64,000 nucleotides of DNA from Flavobacterium lacustre. Lineage in GTDB: Bacteria; Bacteroidota; Bacteroidia; Flavobacteriales; Flavobacteriaceae. Within the stretch, counting starts at the first letter, position 1. Each line of letters begins with the position of its first letter. Positions 1 to 11,152 of the stretch are shown here, piece after piece. The stretch is taken from contig NZ_CP114882.2 of assembly GCF_027474525.2 (NCBI RefSeq), positions 3,224,001-3,288,000 on the forward strand. Direction: 5' to 3'. The notes under the pieces were generated by a model that searched no databases, was not told the origin of the DNA, and saw only the letters and a program-made list of their open reading frames with translations. Made by a program: the position numbers and the translations under genes.

Positions 1-2
1 GA

Positions 3-1412
3 GGCGTGATTTCACCGGGAGAATTACGTGAAATTGCCAATATGGCTTTGGAACAAGGATTAGACACCATCTCTTTTGGTTCCAGACAAGATATTATTTT
101 CCCGAAAGGGTTTAGCGCTGTTGACAAGCAAAACATAGGAAAAAATCATTTCGTTCATCCGAATGAAAAAAGTGGAAATAACATTGTTTCATCGTATGTT
201 TCTACCGATATTTTTAGAAATACACCTTGGCTTACCGGAAATAAATTCCTGTATATTTTAGAGCAATTTAAAGAACAGCCAAAACTAAAAGTTAATATCA
301 CCGACCCAAATCAACAGTTAGTTCCTTTGTTTACGGGCCATATCAACTTTATAGCTTCGCACCATGAAGATTACTGGTTTGTGTACATCCGTTTGCCAAA
401 ATGGGACAAAATGGAGATGTATCCTGTCCTGATTTACAGCTGGAACATTGCCGAAGTATATTATGCCATCGAGAAAATAGTAGACGAAGAACCGGATTCT
501 GCCGATATGATTTTTCAATTGGTCAGCGATGCAATAGACACTAATAATCGCACGATTGACAAACCACTCAACATTCTTTTTTACCCTTTTCCGTATTACG
601 AAGGCATGAACCGATTAGGAATTGATCAATATTGGCTGGGATTGTATTGGCGAAATAATTTATACGATTTAGAGTTTCTCAAAGAAATGTGCGACTTGTG
701 TTTTGATTGCAAAATTGGTAAAATTTGTATCACACCTTGGAAATCTTTCATCGTAAAAGGAATCCCAAAAGACCGAAAACTGGATTGGGAAAAATTCCTG
801 GGTAAAAAAGGAATTAATGTTCGTCATTCGTTATTAGAACTCAATTGGCATTTGCCGGTTGCGATGGAATGGGCCTTGAATCTCAAAACTTTTCTGGTTC
901 GAACGCTGGATCAATTTGACATTAGCACCTACGGACTCACTTTTGGTTTATCCGAATACAACCGCGAAGGACATTATTTCACTTCGATTGTGGTTGAAAA
1001 AAATGACACTCCAAAAGATTTGGAATCCATCAAAATCAGGGCGACTTATAATGTTTTGTATGCCAAAAATTTTGATCCCAATACCAAAGAATATATAGTT
1101 CATACCCAAGATGTTGACAAACTGGAACTCCCAAATATCCTGATTGAATTGAGTCGAAAATATTTTGGAGAACTAGGAAATGCTGTTACCGAAATAAGTG
1201 CTTCTGCAACCAAAAAAGAGAAAACAATCGAAGAAGTTCATCAATGTCCTGAATGCCTCACAATATACAATCCAACCTACGGCGATGCCATTCAAGGAAT
1301 TGAAAAAGGAGTTTTGTTCCAAAATTTACCGGAAGATTATTGTTGTTCTCTATGTGAATCTCCAAAAATTAATTTCATAGCATTAACAGGCGAAAAATTA
1401 GATATTTTATAA
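3..1412 (+). CDS. Rubredoxin-domain protein with nitrite/sulfite-reductase-like half-domains (5' truncated)
   Basis: The reading frame is open to the left edge, so the N-terminus is missing; the visible GTG at position 6 is probably internal. The first ~35 residues (SPGELREIANMALEQGL...) and a middle stretch (CDLCFDCKIGKICITPW) resemble the ferredoxin-like half-domains of nitrite/sulfite reductases. No complete four-cysteine sirohaem/4Fe-4S set is visible. The C-terminus holds two CxxC knuckles (CPEC and CSLC, about 40 residues apart), the rubredoxin iron site. This fits an electron-transfer protein. The sirohaem methyltransferase and Moco genes nearby make a role in nitrate/nitrite assimilation plausible, but that is inference. 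The rubredoxin part is firm; the rest is tentative. Confidence 0.7.
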   Translation, partial: GVISPGELREIANMALEQGLDTISFGSRQDIIFPKGFSAVDKQNIGKNHFVHPNEKSGNNIVSSYVSTDIFRNTPWLTGNKFLYILEQFKEQPKLKVNITDPNQQLVPLFTGHINFIASHHEDYWFVYIRLPKWDKMEMYPVLIYSWNIAEVYYAIEKIVDEEPDSADMIFQLVSDAIDTNNRTIDKPLNILFYPFPYYEGMNRLGIDQYWLGLYWRNNLYDLEFLKEMCDLCFDCKIGKICITPWKSFIVKGIPKDRKLDWEKFLGKKGINVRHSLLELNWHLPVAMEWALNLKTFLVRTLDQFDISTYGLTFGLSEYNREGHYFTSIVVEKNDTPKDLESIKIRATYNVLYAKNFDPNTKEYIVHTQDVDKLELPNILIELSRKYFGELGNAVTEISASATKKEKTIEEVHQCPECLTIYNPTYGDAIQGIEKGVLFQNLPEDYCCSLCESPKINFIALTGEKLDIL

Positions 1413-1521
1413 AAGTTCAAAAGCCATGATAGAATTAACCACTAATTATTTTAATAATTAGTGTAATTCTTGTCGAAAACTACTCAAAAAAAACGCTTGT
1501 TAGCACCAAAACAATTACAAT

Positions 1522-2073
1522 ATGAATACAGGTTATAAAACGGTATCTTCCTCTTATGTTACTATTTCTGAGTTAATGCTGCCTTCACATACTAATTTCA
1601 GTGGCAAAATACACGGCGGTTATATCTTATCATTACTCGATCAAATCGCTTTTGCCTGCGCCTCAAAATTTTCCGGTAATTATTGCGTAACTGCTTCGGT
1701 AGATACGGTAAATTTCTTAAAACCTATTGAAGTGGGTGAATTGGTTACAATGAAAGCCAGCGTCAATTACGCGGGAACCAGCTCCATGATTGTAGGCATT
1801 CGTGTAGAATCTGAAAACATTCAGACCGGAACAATAAAACATTGCAATTCGTCTTATTTTACTATGGTTTCCAAAGATAAAGAAGGAAAAAACTCCCCTG
1901 TTCCCGGATTGATTCTGACCAATCTAAAAGAAGTTAGCCGGTTCCAAAACGGATTAAAACAAATTGCCATGAAAAAAGAAAAAGAATACCAAAGAAGTAT
2001 TGCCACTTTTGGGTCTATTGAGAATATTCTGAGTATCAATCAGTATAACGTTAAAGTCGAATTACAACAATAA
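1522..2073 (+). CDS. Acyl-CoA thioesterase, hotdog fold (YciA/BACH-like)
   Basis: A 183-residue cytosolic protein with one hotdog domain. The N-terminal part has the acyl-CoA thioesterase signature: KIHGGYILSLLDQIAFACAS (long helix after HGG), then CVTASVDTVNFLKPIEVGE and a strand typical of YciA/BACH enzymes, which hydrolyse acyl-CoA to free acid and CoA. The C-terminal ~40 residues are charged and not part of the fold. It stands alone: 109 bp after the preceding gene and about 790 bp before katG. The substrate cannot be read from sequence. Confidence 0.85.
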   Translation: MNTGYKTVSSSYVTISELMLPSHTNFSGKIHGGYILSLLDQIAFACASKFSGNYCVTASVDTVNFLKPIEVGELVTMKASVNYAGTSSMIVGIRVESENIQTGTIKHCNSSYFTMVSKDKEGKNSPVPGLILTNLKEVSRFQNGLKQIAMKKEKEYQRSIATFGSIENILSINQYNVKVELQQ

Positions 2074-2261
2074 TTACCGAGGTTCCTAATCTTAATTGAA
2101 ATCTTATTCTTTTTATATCTAAAGCAATTTTAGCCTCCTAAAACCTAAAGAAAACAATTCACGCTGACTAATTCTTGATATAGTATAGCGCTGACTTTCT
2201 AATAAAACTTCCCAAATACCTTTCCTTTTTATTGCTATCCGGACAAAAATCTACTTTACTT

Positions 2262-2503
2262 GGTTGTTACAACCAATTTAGTTGGTTAAGACAACCAAGT
2301 AAGTTGGTTATTATACCTAACTTAGTTGGTTAAGACAACCAAGTGAGTTGGTTCTTATACCTAATTTTATTGGTTAAGACAACCAAGTAAGTTGGTTCTT
2401 ATACCTAACTTAGTTGGTTATAACAACCAAGTAAGTTGGTCCTTATACTTAATTTAGTTGGTTATAACAACCAAGTAAATTGTATTTTAGAACCAAAACA
2501 ACC
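2262..2503. repeat. 22-bp tandem array, about 11 units, alternating two types
   Basis: Eleven consecutive 22-bp units (the last degenerate) alternate between type A (GGTTAAGACAACCAAGTAAG + TT) and type B (GGTTCTTATACCTAACTTAG + TT), giving a 44-bp higher-order period. Each type A unit has inverted arms (AACCAA...TTGGTT). No ORF uses it. It fills the middle of the 790-bp gap before katG, upstream of the predicted katG promoter. The rest of the gap shows nothing I recognise. Confidence 0.9.
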
Positions 2504-2660
2504 AAAATTCTCCTCAGAATTAATTTTCAAAATAATAAAGGGTTTAACATTCCTCCCTTTTACTTCTCTTTCATGGGATAAAAAATACCTTTAAAAGGGA
2601 TTTAAACCAGAAAATCACTCTACATAAACCGCAGCCAAATTCATTTTTTCAGGTTAATGA

Positions 2661-2690
2661 TTGATTATCAAACTAAAACTTGTAATTTTG
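2661..2690 (+). promoter_or_regulatory. Predicted katG promoter
   Basis: TTG at 2661-2663, a 19-nt spacer and TAATTTTG at 2683-2690 match the Bacteroidota consensus TTG-N19/20-TAnnTTTG. It would leave a leader of about 170 nt before the katG ATG. No OxyR site could be recognised by eye. Confidence 0.5.
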
Positions 2691-2849
2691 AAAGTAACTT
2701 ACTGATATTCAAATCATAAAATTGATTTTAGACTATTCATTTTTCATAAAATAATGGAAAAACGAACTCGTACTATAATTTTTATCTATTGAAAATTTAT
2801 TTACAATAACTAAACAACAACTACATTAGCATAGAAATTTTAATCTTAA

Positions 2850-5081
<2,232 letters not shown>

Positions 5082-5103
5082 TTGCAGACATATTCATAAT
5101 ACT

Positions 5104-5137
5104 AAAAAGGTGGTCTTAACGGGCTACCTTTTTTTGT
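5104..5137 (+). terminator. Rho-independent terminator after katG
   Basis: Stem AAAAAGGT / ACCTTTTT with a T-run, 22 bp after the katG stop; it also separates katG from convergent moaA. Confidence 0.7.
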
Positions 5138-5143
5138 TTTAAT

Positions 5144-6151
5144 TTAACCGCCAATCGCAATCATGCTGCGGTTATCTTGATGCAAAGCAGGATTGTTTAC
5201 CTGCTCGATAGTCGTCATTCCTGCACGTACTTTCTTTTTGTTTTTAATGGCAAAAGCAATCAAGTTTTCTATCGCTTCGCCATTTCTGAAAGCCGTCAGT
5301 AAATCTGTTTCGGAGTTGGAGAACAGACAGTTTTTAAATTTCCCATTGGCCGTAAGGCGAATTCTGTTGCAACCGTCACAAAAAGGATTGGTTATCGAAC
5401 TGATAATCCCAAAACTTCCCGAGTAGTTTTTTATTTTGAATTCCCTTGCGGTGAAGTTTGTATCGTCTTCTAATTTCTCTACATCCGATTCCGAGAAATG
5501 ATGTTGCACCTGATCCAGAATCTCCTTTTGAGAAACCATTTTTCTCTTGTCCCACTCATTTCCTGCAAAAGGCATAAATTCTATAAACCGGATCGAAATG
5601 GGTAAAAATTGGGTGAGTTTGATAAAATCAATGATTTCATCCTCATTAAACCCTTTAATCAAAACCACATTGACTTTGATTTTAAAATCATTGTTCAACA
5701 ACAAATGCAGATTATCAATTACACTCTGAAACTGGTTTCTAAGCGTAATCGAATGGAATTTTGAAGCCACCAAAGTATCTAAACTCAAGTTGATTTTTTT
5801 GACGTTAAATTGCTTTAAAACGTCTATGTGTTTGTTAATCAGAATTCCGTTTGTAGTAATGGAAATCTCTGTTTTGAGTGTCGCCAGTTTGGCTATGATT
5901 TCAGGAAAATCTTTTCTTAATAGCGGTTCTCCGCCGGTCAATCTTATTTTATCAACACCATTATTGACGAATGTTTGAGCGATGGCGTGAATTTCGTCAG
6001 CCGTCATCAAGCTCGCTTTTGGACTTAATACAATTCCATCAGCAGGCATGCAATAGGTACAACGCAAATTGCATTTCTCAATTAAGGAAATACGCAAATA
6101 GTTGTGTTTACGTCCAAAATTATCCGTTAAAACAGCATTATTTGGTGTCAT
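5144..6151 (-). CDS. moaA: GTP 3',8-cyclase MoaA (radical SAM)
   Basis: A 335-residue radical SAM enzyme for the first step of molybdopterin synthesis, GTP to 3',8-cyclo-7,8-dihydroGTP. The N-terminal SAM cluster is CNLRCTYC (Cys27, Cys31, Cys34). The second 4Fe-4S site near the C-terminus is CDGCNRIRLTANGKFKNC. The chain ends in IAIGG, the Gly-Gly tail needed for MoaA activity. It is the last gene of the minus-strand Moco operon and its start overlaps the moaC/moaB 3' end by 14 bp, indicating translational coupling. Confidence 0.97.
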   Translation of the reverse strand: MTPNNAVLTDNFGRKHNYLRISLIEKCNLRCTYCMPADGIVLSPKASLMTADEIHAIAQTFVNNGVDKIRLTGGEPLLRKDFPEIIAKLATLKTEISITTNGILINKHIDVLKQFNVKKINLSLDTLVASKFHSITLRNQFQSVIDNLHLLLNNDFKIKVNVVLIKGFNEDEIIDFIKLTQFLPISIRFIEFMPFAGNEWDKRKMVSQKEILDQVQHHFSESDVEKLEDDTNFTAREFKIKNYSGSFGIISSITNPFCDGCNRIRLTANGKFKNCLFSNSETDLLTAFRNGEAIENLIAFAIKNKKKVRAGMTTIEQVNNPALHQDNRSMIAIGG

Positions 6152-7052
6152 GATTATTGCCTTTTAAAATATGAAAAACATGCAGCACATGAGGAAATAT
6201 CGCATCCATAGATTCCTTTGCGCCATTGGTTGAACCCGGCAAAGCCAATACCAACGAATTCCCTAAAGTTCCCGCCACGGTTCTGGAAAGCATGGAATAC
6301 GGCATGCGCTGTTGCCCATAATTGCGTATGGCTTCCTCGATTCCCGGAATTCTGGTTTCTAATAACGGTTCCAATGCCTGAGGTGTAACATCTCTTGGTG
6401 AAAGCCCGGTTCCTCCCGTAAAAATAATCAATTGATTTTCTTTGGCGAAAGCTTTAGTGCACTCTTGAATCACATCCATTTCATCTGGAATGATTTCGTA
6501 ATGCGTTGTTTCGACTCCGCTAATTTCCAGCTTTTCGACAATTATTTTACCCGAACGATCTTGTTTGTCTCCTGCAAAAATAGAATCGGAACAAACGAAA
6601 ACCGCCGCTTTAATAGCCGATGGAAATCTATTTTTGAAAGACGATTTCCCGCCTTCTTTATTGATTAATTTTATCGTTGAAATCTCGATGTTTTTGTCAA
6701 TTGGTTTCAGCATATCATACATCGTAAGCGCTACAATGGAAGCACCGTGCATCGCCTCGACCTCTACTCCGGTTTTATAAACCGTTTTCACGTTAAAAAT
6801 AATGTCAATGCTCAATTCGTTGATTTCGTATGCTACTGATGTAAATTCAATTGGAATCGGATGGCAATCAGGAATCGATAAATGCGTATTTTTCACCGCA
6901 AACAACCCGGCAGTTTTTGCCATTTCCAATACGTTTCCTTTCGGAACCAAATTATTTACAACGGCATCAATAGTTTCTTGTTTGCTGACTATAACTGTTG
7001 CTTGCGCTGTTGCGGTACGGAGCGTACTTATTTTATGTGTGATATCAACCAT
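6138..7052 (-). CDS. Bifunctional MoaC/MoaB molybdenum cofactor protein
   Basis: A 304-residue fusion. Residues ~1-145 are MoaC (cyclic pyranopterin monophosphate synthase): HPIPIEF and KTGVEVEAMHGASIVALTMYD are the family's signature segments. Residues ~148-300 are a MogA/MoaB domain (molybdopterin adenylylation): FTGGTGLSPRDVTPQA and LPGSTNGAKESMDAIFPHV. Both sets of key motifs look intact, so both activities are expected. This fusion is known in Bacteroidota. It lies between moaE (125-bp gap) and moaA (14-bp overlap). Confidence 0.95.
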   Translation of the reverse strand: MVDITHKISTLRTATAQATVIVSKQETIDAVVNNLVPKGNVLEMAKTAGLFAVKNTHLSIPDCHPIPIEFTSVAYEINELSIDIIFNVKTVYKTGVEVEAMHGASIVALTMYDMLKPIDKNIEISTIKLINKEGGKSSFKNRFPSAIKAAVFVCSDSIFAGDKQDRSGKIIVEKLEISGVETTHYEIIPDEMDVIQECTKAFAKENQLIIFTGGTGLSPRDVTPQALEPLLETRIPGIEEAIRNYGQQRMPYSMLSRTVAGTLGNSLVLALPGSTNGAKESMDAIFPHVLHVFHILKGNNHDTK

Positions 7053-7177
7053 TTTTATGTGTCTAAAGTTTTAAAGTCTAAAGTTGCAAAGTCAGCTTCT
7101 TGAAACGATAAAACCGTTATTTTAATTCGTTTGGATTATTTTATTTATAATATTCAAAAAGACTTTCGACTTTATGA

Positions 7178-7615
7178 CTACAAACTATTTTTCTTCCAGG
7201 TAAAAGTACTATTTTCAAAGATTTCTTTGCCAAAAATAGGAACTTCTGTTTTAATCCAATTCACAATCGTTTCTGTTGCTTCATACACTTGCTTTCTTCT
7301 GGTTGCCGAAACAAAGACAAACAAACAGATTTCACCCGCTTTGACTTCACCCAAACTGTGATAAATATGCATACAAATCAAATCGAATTGGGCAAATGCT
7401 CTTTCTCTAATGGCGTCCATCGCCTCATTTGCCATTTCTTCGTAAGCGGTATATTCAATTGCCGAAACTTTATTTCCTTCTATTTCATCAGCTCTGACCT
7501 GACCCAAAAAAATATTGTGTGCACCAATGGTCATTTTCGATTGGTGTTTGGCAATAGACCGCCCTATAAATTCCGAAGAAATTGGTCCTTGAATGAAAAC
7601 AGTTTTCTTACTCAT
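7178..7615 (-). CDS. moaE: Molybdopterin synthase catalytic subunit MoaE
   Basis: A 145-residue large subunit of molybdopterin synthase, which transfers sulfur from MoaD thiocarboxylate onto cPMP. Family motifs are GAHNIFLGQVR, the middle helix YTAYEEMANEAMDAI, RRKQVYEA, and the C-terminal KTEVPIFGKE bearing the two catalytic lysines (Lys122, Lys130). It sits in the Moco operon 47 bp after moeB. The 125-bp gap to moaC/moaB shows no clear promoter. Confidence 0.96.
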   Translation of the reverse strand: MSKKTVFIQGPISSEFIGRSIAKHQSKMTIGAHNIFLGQVRADEIEGNKVSAIEYTAYEEMANEAMDAIRERAFAQFDLICMHIYHSLGEVKAGEICLFVFVSATRRKQVYEATETIVNWIKTEVPIFGKEIFENSTFTWKKNSL

Positions 7616-7662
7616 AATTTTATTTAATTTATACCTACAAGGTAAAAAACCTTTCAGGAGAA

Positions 7663-8748
7663 TTAATCCTGCAAAGTCTCCAAGACTTTGTAGGTATCTA
7701 TTTTATCTAATGCCATAGCTCCTCCGGCAATACTTTTGACATTCCTGAAATTATTATTCCTAAGAATTTCAGCCGCCTTTTTACTTCTGATTCCGGATTG
7801 ACAAAAAACAAATACTGTTGCATTGGTCTCTAATTGTCGGTATTCTTTTTCTAAAGTATCCAATGGAATTTGAATGGTGTTTACAATTGTAATTTTGGGA
7901 TATTCATCGAAATTTCGAACATCCAGAAATACAACTTCCGGATGATGCATTTGTTCCAAAGCGGTAACAGCTGTAATCTCGAAAACAGTGTTTTCAGAAA
8001 CAGCATACTTCTTTTCGAAAGTAGATTCATCCATAGTAGGAGCATCTGATTTGCTAAATTCGAACATTTGTTGCTCATTATTCAACATATTATACACCAG
8101 CAATTTACCATGCATCACCTCTCCTATTTCTAAAACTATTTTCAAAACTTCATTTGCCTGAAACATTCCTATTATCCCCACTGATATCCCCATTACTCCG
8201 GCATCATTACAGTTGCCAACTTGTACTGATTCTTCTGGAAAAAGACAACGGTACGTCGGTCCGTTTTTATAATTAAAAACAGAAACCTGCCCTTGAAATT
8301 TATAAACAGAACCATAAACAAAAGGTTTATTAGTAACGTAACACGCATCATTAATCAAGTATTTAGTATTCAGATTATCGGTAGCATCAACCATAATATC
8401 GTACTGACTGAACAACGAAATCGCATTTTTGGAATCTAATTTTTCAGTGATTGCATTTATTTTTATCGAAGGATTTAATGCCAAAGCCATTGCTTTTGCC
8501 TCAAGCACTTTACTCTTCCCTACCGCACTATTTTTGTAAATCACCTGCCGTTGTAAATTGGTCACTTCAATTCTATCATCGTCAATAATCCCAATCTCAC
8601 CAATTCCGGCTGCAGCCAAATAGGGTAAAACAGCCGCTCCTAATCCGCCCGCACCAATGATTAAAACTTTGGCTTGTTGGAGTTTTTGTTGGCCAATTGT
8701 ACCTACTTCAGGAAGAATAATTTGTCGGTTGTATCGTGTTGTTTCCAT
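7663..8748 (-). CDS. moeB: MoaD adenylyltransferase/sulfurtransferase (MoeB with C-terminal rhodanese domain)
   Basis: A 361-residue protein. Residues ~1-240 form the E1-like ThiF/MoeB domain: nucleotide loop IGAGGLG, NLQRQ, DATDN and the crossover-loop Cys180. Residues ~255-355 are a rhodanese domain with active-site Cys316 in VFCQSGIRS. It would adenylate the MoaD C-terminus and deliver sulfur. The structural zinc site of E. coli MoeB is not preserved: the first pair reads TYRC instead of CxxC and the second CxxC is absent. It lies between moaD (34-bp gap) and moaE. A dual role with ThiS cannot be excluded. Confidence 0.93.
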   Translation of the reverse strand: METTRYNRQIILPEVGTIGQQKLQQAKVLIIGAGGLGAAVLPYLAAAGIGEIGIIDDDRIEVTNLQRQVIYKNSAVGKSKVLEAKAMALALNPSIKINAITEKLDSKNAISLFSQYDIMVDATDNLNTKYLINDACYVTNKPFVYGSVYKFQGQVSVFNYKNGPTYRCLFPEESVQVGNCNDAGVMGISVGIIGMFQANEVLKIVLEIGEVMHGKLLVYNMLNNEQQMFEFSKSDAPTMDESTFEKKYAVSENTVFEITAVTALEQMHHPEVVFLDVRNFDEYPKITIVNTIQIPLDTLEKEYRQLETNATVFVFCQSGIRSKKAAEILRNNNFRNVKSIAGGAMALDKIDTYKVLETLQD

Positions 8749-8782
8749 AAATTTAATCTTTTATAATTCCCTTTTAGGAGTT

Positions 8783-9019
8783 TTATCCTCCGGCAAACGG
8801 TGGTAAAAGCGCAATGATATCATTACTTTTCAATCTGTAATCTGTTGCGTCTTGTAGCATTTTCTGATTTACCGCTACACTAAAAGACAATTGTCCCAGT
8901 TGGTATTTTTGTTCTAATGCCAACAATAAATCGCTCAAAGGCAGGTCTGAAAAAGAAAATTCTTCTCCCTGACTTTTTGTTCTTTCGGCTATAGCGCCAA
9001 AATATTTTACTAAAATCAT
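8783..9019 (-). CDS. moaD: Molybdopterin synthase sulfur-carrier subunit MoaD
   Basis: A 78-residue ubiquitin-like beta-grasp protein ending in LLPPFAGG. The terminal Gly-Gly is the site that MoeB adenylates and that carries the thiocarboxylate sulfur. Its start overlaps the upstream SUMT stop by 4 bp, so the two are probably translationally coupled. Length and ending leave little doubt. Confidence 0.95.
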   Translation of the reverse strand: MILVKYFGAIAERTKSQGEEFSFSDLPLSDLLLALEQKYQLGQLSFSVAVNQKMLQDATDYRLKSNDIIALLPPFAGG

Positions 9020-9813
9020 ATCGCTATATCTAAATTTTGAAAAATAAACTCATCGTCTAAATTCTCCTCTTGGAAATAAGCCGTTAATTTTGAAGCATTT
9101 TGCACCACTTCACCAATTACAATAATTGCAGGAGAAGAAAGTTGGTGCTCTTGAACTAATGCAGCAATCGAACTTATGGTTCCAACTACTTTTTTCTGGC
9201 TATCTTTTGTTCCGTTCTGAATGATGGCAACAGGCAAATCATCGGTTCTGTTGTTTTGATAAATCGAAATAATTTCGTCCAATTTATTCATTCCCATCAA
9301 AATAACCACCGTAGCTGAAGATTGTGATGCCAAAGCCACATCTTTAGACAATTTATGATCCGAAGTAGTTCCGGTAATGACCCAGAAACTTTCAGCAACT
9401 CTTCTTTGCGTCAAACTGATTCCATTAGATGCAGGAACGCCTAAAGCCGATGAAATTCCGGGAACAATTGCGGTTTCCAAATCAAATTTTTCGGCAAATT
9501 CTATCTCTTCACTTCCTCTTCCAAAAACAAATGGATCACCGCCTTTCAATCGAACAACATGACCAAAACGCTTTGCCATCGACACAATCAATTCATTAAT
9601 TTGATCCTGACTGTAAGCGTGACAACCAAAACGCTTGCCCACAAAAATGATTTCAGCATGAGTAGCATATTGCAATAATTCTTCATTTACAAGCGCATCA
9701 TACAAAACTACATCGGCACTTCCCAGTGCTTTGATGGCTTTTAAAGTAATCAACTCTACATCTCCGGGACCTGCCCCAACGATTGTCAACTTTGGTGTAT
9801 TTGAATTTTTCAT
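9016..9813 (-). CDS. cobA: Uroporphyrinogen-III C-methyltransferase (SUMT)
   Basis: A 265-residue SAM-dependent tetrapyrrole methylase that methylates uroporphyrinogen III at C2 and C7 to precorrin-2, on the way to sirohaem (or cobalamin). Motifs: TIVGAGPGDVELITLKA at the N-terminus, the glycine-rich RLKGGDPFVFGRGSEE, and VPGISSALGVPASNGI. It is the stand-alone SUMT form without the CysG dehydrogenase/chelatase half. Its place inside a Moco operon suggests joint supply of Moco and sirohaem for nitrate and nitrite reductases (inference). Confidence 0.94.
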   Translation of the reverse strand: MKNSNTPKLTIVGAGPGDVELITLKAIKALGSADVVLYDALVNEELLQYATHAEIIFVGKRFGCHAYSQDQINELIVSMAKRFGHVVRLKGGDPFVFGRGSEEIEFAEKFDLETAIVPGISSALGVPASNGISLTQRRVAESFWVITGTTSDHKLSKDVALASQSSATVVILMGMNKLDEIISIYQNNRTDDLPVAIIQNGTKDSQKKVVGTISSIAALVQEHQLSSPAIIVIGEVVQNASKLTAYFQEENLDDEFIFQNLDIAI

Positions 9814-9818
9814 TTTAA

Positions 9819-10382
9819 CTAAGATAAATTGGTATTCAATTCGTTTAACTCGGCAACAGAATTTATATTTTTAAACAGATGTCTTTTGGCATCCAAAATC
9901 GGAATCAATTGGTGTTTTATATTTGAAATAAAACACATCATTTTTAACTCATTGGCATCAATTGCCTTTTTTAAAACAGCTAATATATTTTTCGAATATA
10001 TTCCTATCAAAGGATGAATCCGATTCGTGTCTTCAAAAACAGAAACATCAAAATCTACAGTATGCTTTTCGATTAATTCTTGTAACATTTCGGTTGAAAT
10101 TAATGGAATGTCACAACTCAAAATCAAATTTATTTCAGAATCTGAATGAACCAGCGCCGAATAAATTCCGCCCAAAGGGCCTTTATCAACAACTACATCC
10201 TTTATTTTTTTGTAGGCTAAATAATCGTAATCATTTGTATTTGTAACCAATTGAATGTTATTTGATATTGGCAAAACCGCTTCAATAATATGCTCAATAA
10301 AAGGTTTGTTTTGGTATAAAACCAATCCTTTCTCCGACTGCATTCGGCTGCTTTTCCCTCCACAAAGAATCGATACTTGCAT
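9819..10382 (-). CDS. mobA: Molybdenum cofactor guanylyltransferase MobA
   Basis: A 187-residue nucleotidyltransferase that attaches GMP to molybdopterin to give the MGD form used by DMSO-reductase-family enzymes. The N-terminal signature ILCGGKSSRMQSEKG matches LxGGxSxRMGxDKG with Gln in place of the usual Gly after RM. GPLGGIYSAL and LILSCDIPLIS (metal-binding Asp) follow. Its presence implies that the cell makes an MGD enzyme such as an assimilatory nitrate reductase. It lies 5 bp before SUMT and 17 bp after the exporter gene. Confidence 0.92.
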   Translation of the reverse strand: MQVSILCGGKSSRMQSEKGLVLYQNKPFIEHIIEAVLPISNNIQLVTNTNDYDYLAYKKIKDVVVDKGPLGGIYSALVHSDSEINLILSCDIPLISTEMLQELIEKHTVDFDVSVFEDTNRIHPLIGIYSKNILAVLKKAIDANELKMMCFISNIKHQLIPILDAKRHLFKNINSVAELNELNTNLS

Positions 10383-10399
10383 ACTTTCTAATGTATTGA

Positions 10400-11149
10400 T
10401 TAAACAATCAACTTCACGCTCGCTAATAAAATTACGATTGCCAAAACATATTTTAAAACCTTATTCGAAAAATAACCACTGCCGTAATAAGCACCTAACA
10501 TTCCTCCGAAAACTGCTATTGGCACTAAATAAAAACTTTCTGTTGGAAACGTTTTGTCTTCCATAAAATAACCCGAAAGTCCCGCTACGGAATTGACAAA
10601 AATAAACAAACTTGAAATTGCAGCTGTTTCTTTTAACGTTGCCCAACCCAATAACAACAAAATTGGACTCAGGATAATGCCGCCGCCAATGCCCAACATT
10701 CCTGATAATAATCCAATTCCAAAACCGATTCCCATCGCAATCGGAATATTAATTTTTACACTTTCTTTTTCTTTAGAATTAAAAAAACCAAACAATCGCA
10801 AGGCCGCCAGAATCAATACAATTCCTAACAATATTTTGTAAAAACTATTTTCTAACGGAATCATTCCGCCAATAAAAGCAGCCGGTACCGAAGTTATCGC
10901 AAAAGGATAAAACAACTTGAGTTTGAAAAAATCTTTTTTATAATAAAAGAAAAAAGAAATTCCAGAAACAAACAAATTCAACAACAAAGCCGAAGGTTTC
11001 ATCACCGAAATTGGAAATGCAAAAATCGCCATCAACGCTAAATATCCCGATGCACCGCCGTGTCCCACGCTGGAATACAAAAATGCAACCACCGTCAATA
11101 ACAGGCTGAATACAATCAAAAAATCGTTATTTAAAAGTGTCATCTGCAT
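10400..11149 (-). CDS. TSUP-family membrane transporter (TauE/SafE)
   Basis: A 249-residue integral membrane protein with about eight hydrophobic segments and the two half-repeats typical of TauE/SafE. The glycine-rich helix starts are SSVGHGGASGYLALMA in the first half and GMLGIGGGIILSPILL in the second. The family exports sulfite or organosulfonates or moves other anions. It starts 3 bp after moeA and so belongs to the Moco operon. Transport of molybdate, sulfite or nitrite is possible, but the substrate is not shown. Translation could also start at the second Met (third codon). Confidence 0.88.
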   Translation of the reverse strand: MQMTLLNNDFLIVFSLLLTVVAFLYSSVGHGGASGYLALMAIFAFPISVMKPSALLLNLFVSGISFFFYYKKDFFKLKLFYPFAITSVPAAFIGGMIPLENSFYKILLGIVLILAALRLFGFFNSKEKESVKINIPIAMGIGFGIGLLSGMLGIGGGIILSPILLLLGWATLKETAAISSLFIFVNSVAGLSGYFMEDKTFPTESFYLVPIAVFGGMLGAYYGSGYFSNKVLKYVLAIVILLASVKLIV

Positions 11150-11152
11150 CTG

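Noticed and set aside
318..518. Antisense ORFs of 60-110 codons across the window (for example over purL, the thiolase, SulP and the beta-oxidation genes)
   Set aside because: All lie inside well-supported genes on the other strand or in another frame and show no domain features of their own.
2262..2503. Regular repeats considered as a CRISPR array
   Set aside because: Units are directly adjacent with no unique spacers, and no cas genes are present; the same holds for the arrays at 19690, 42907 and 47445.
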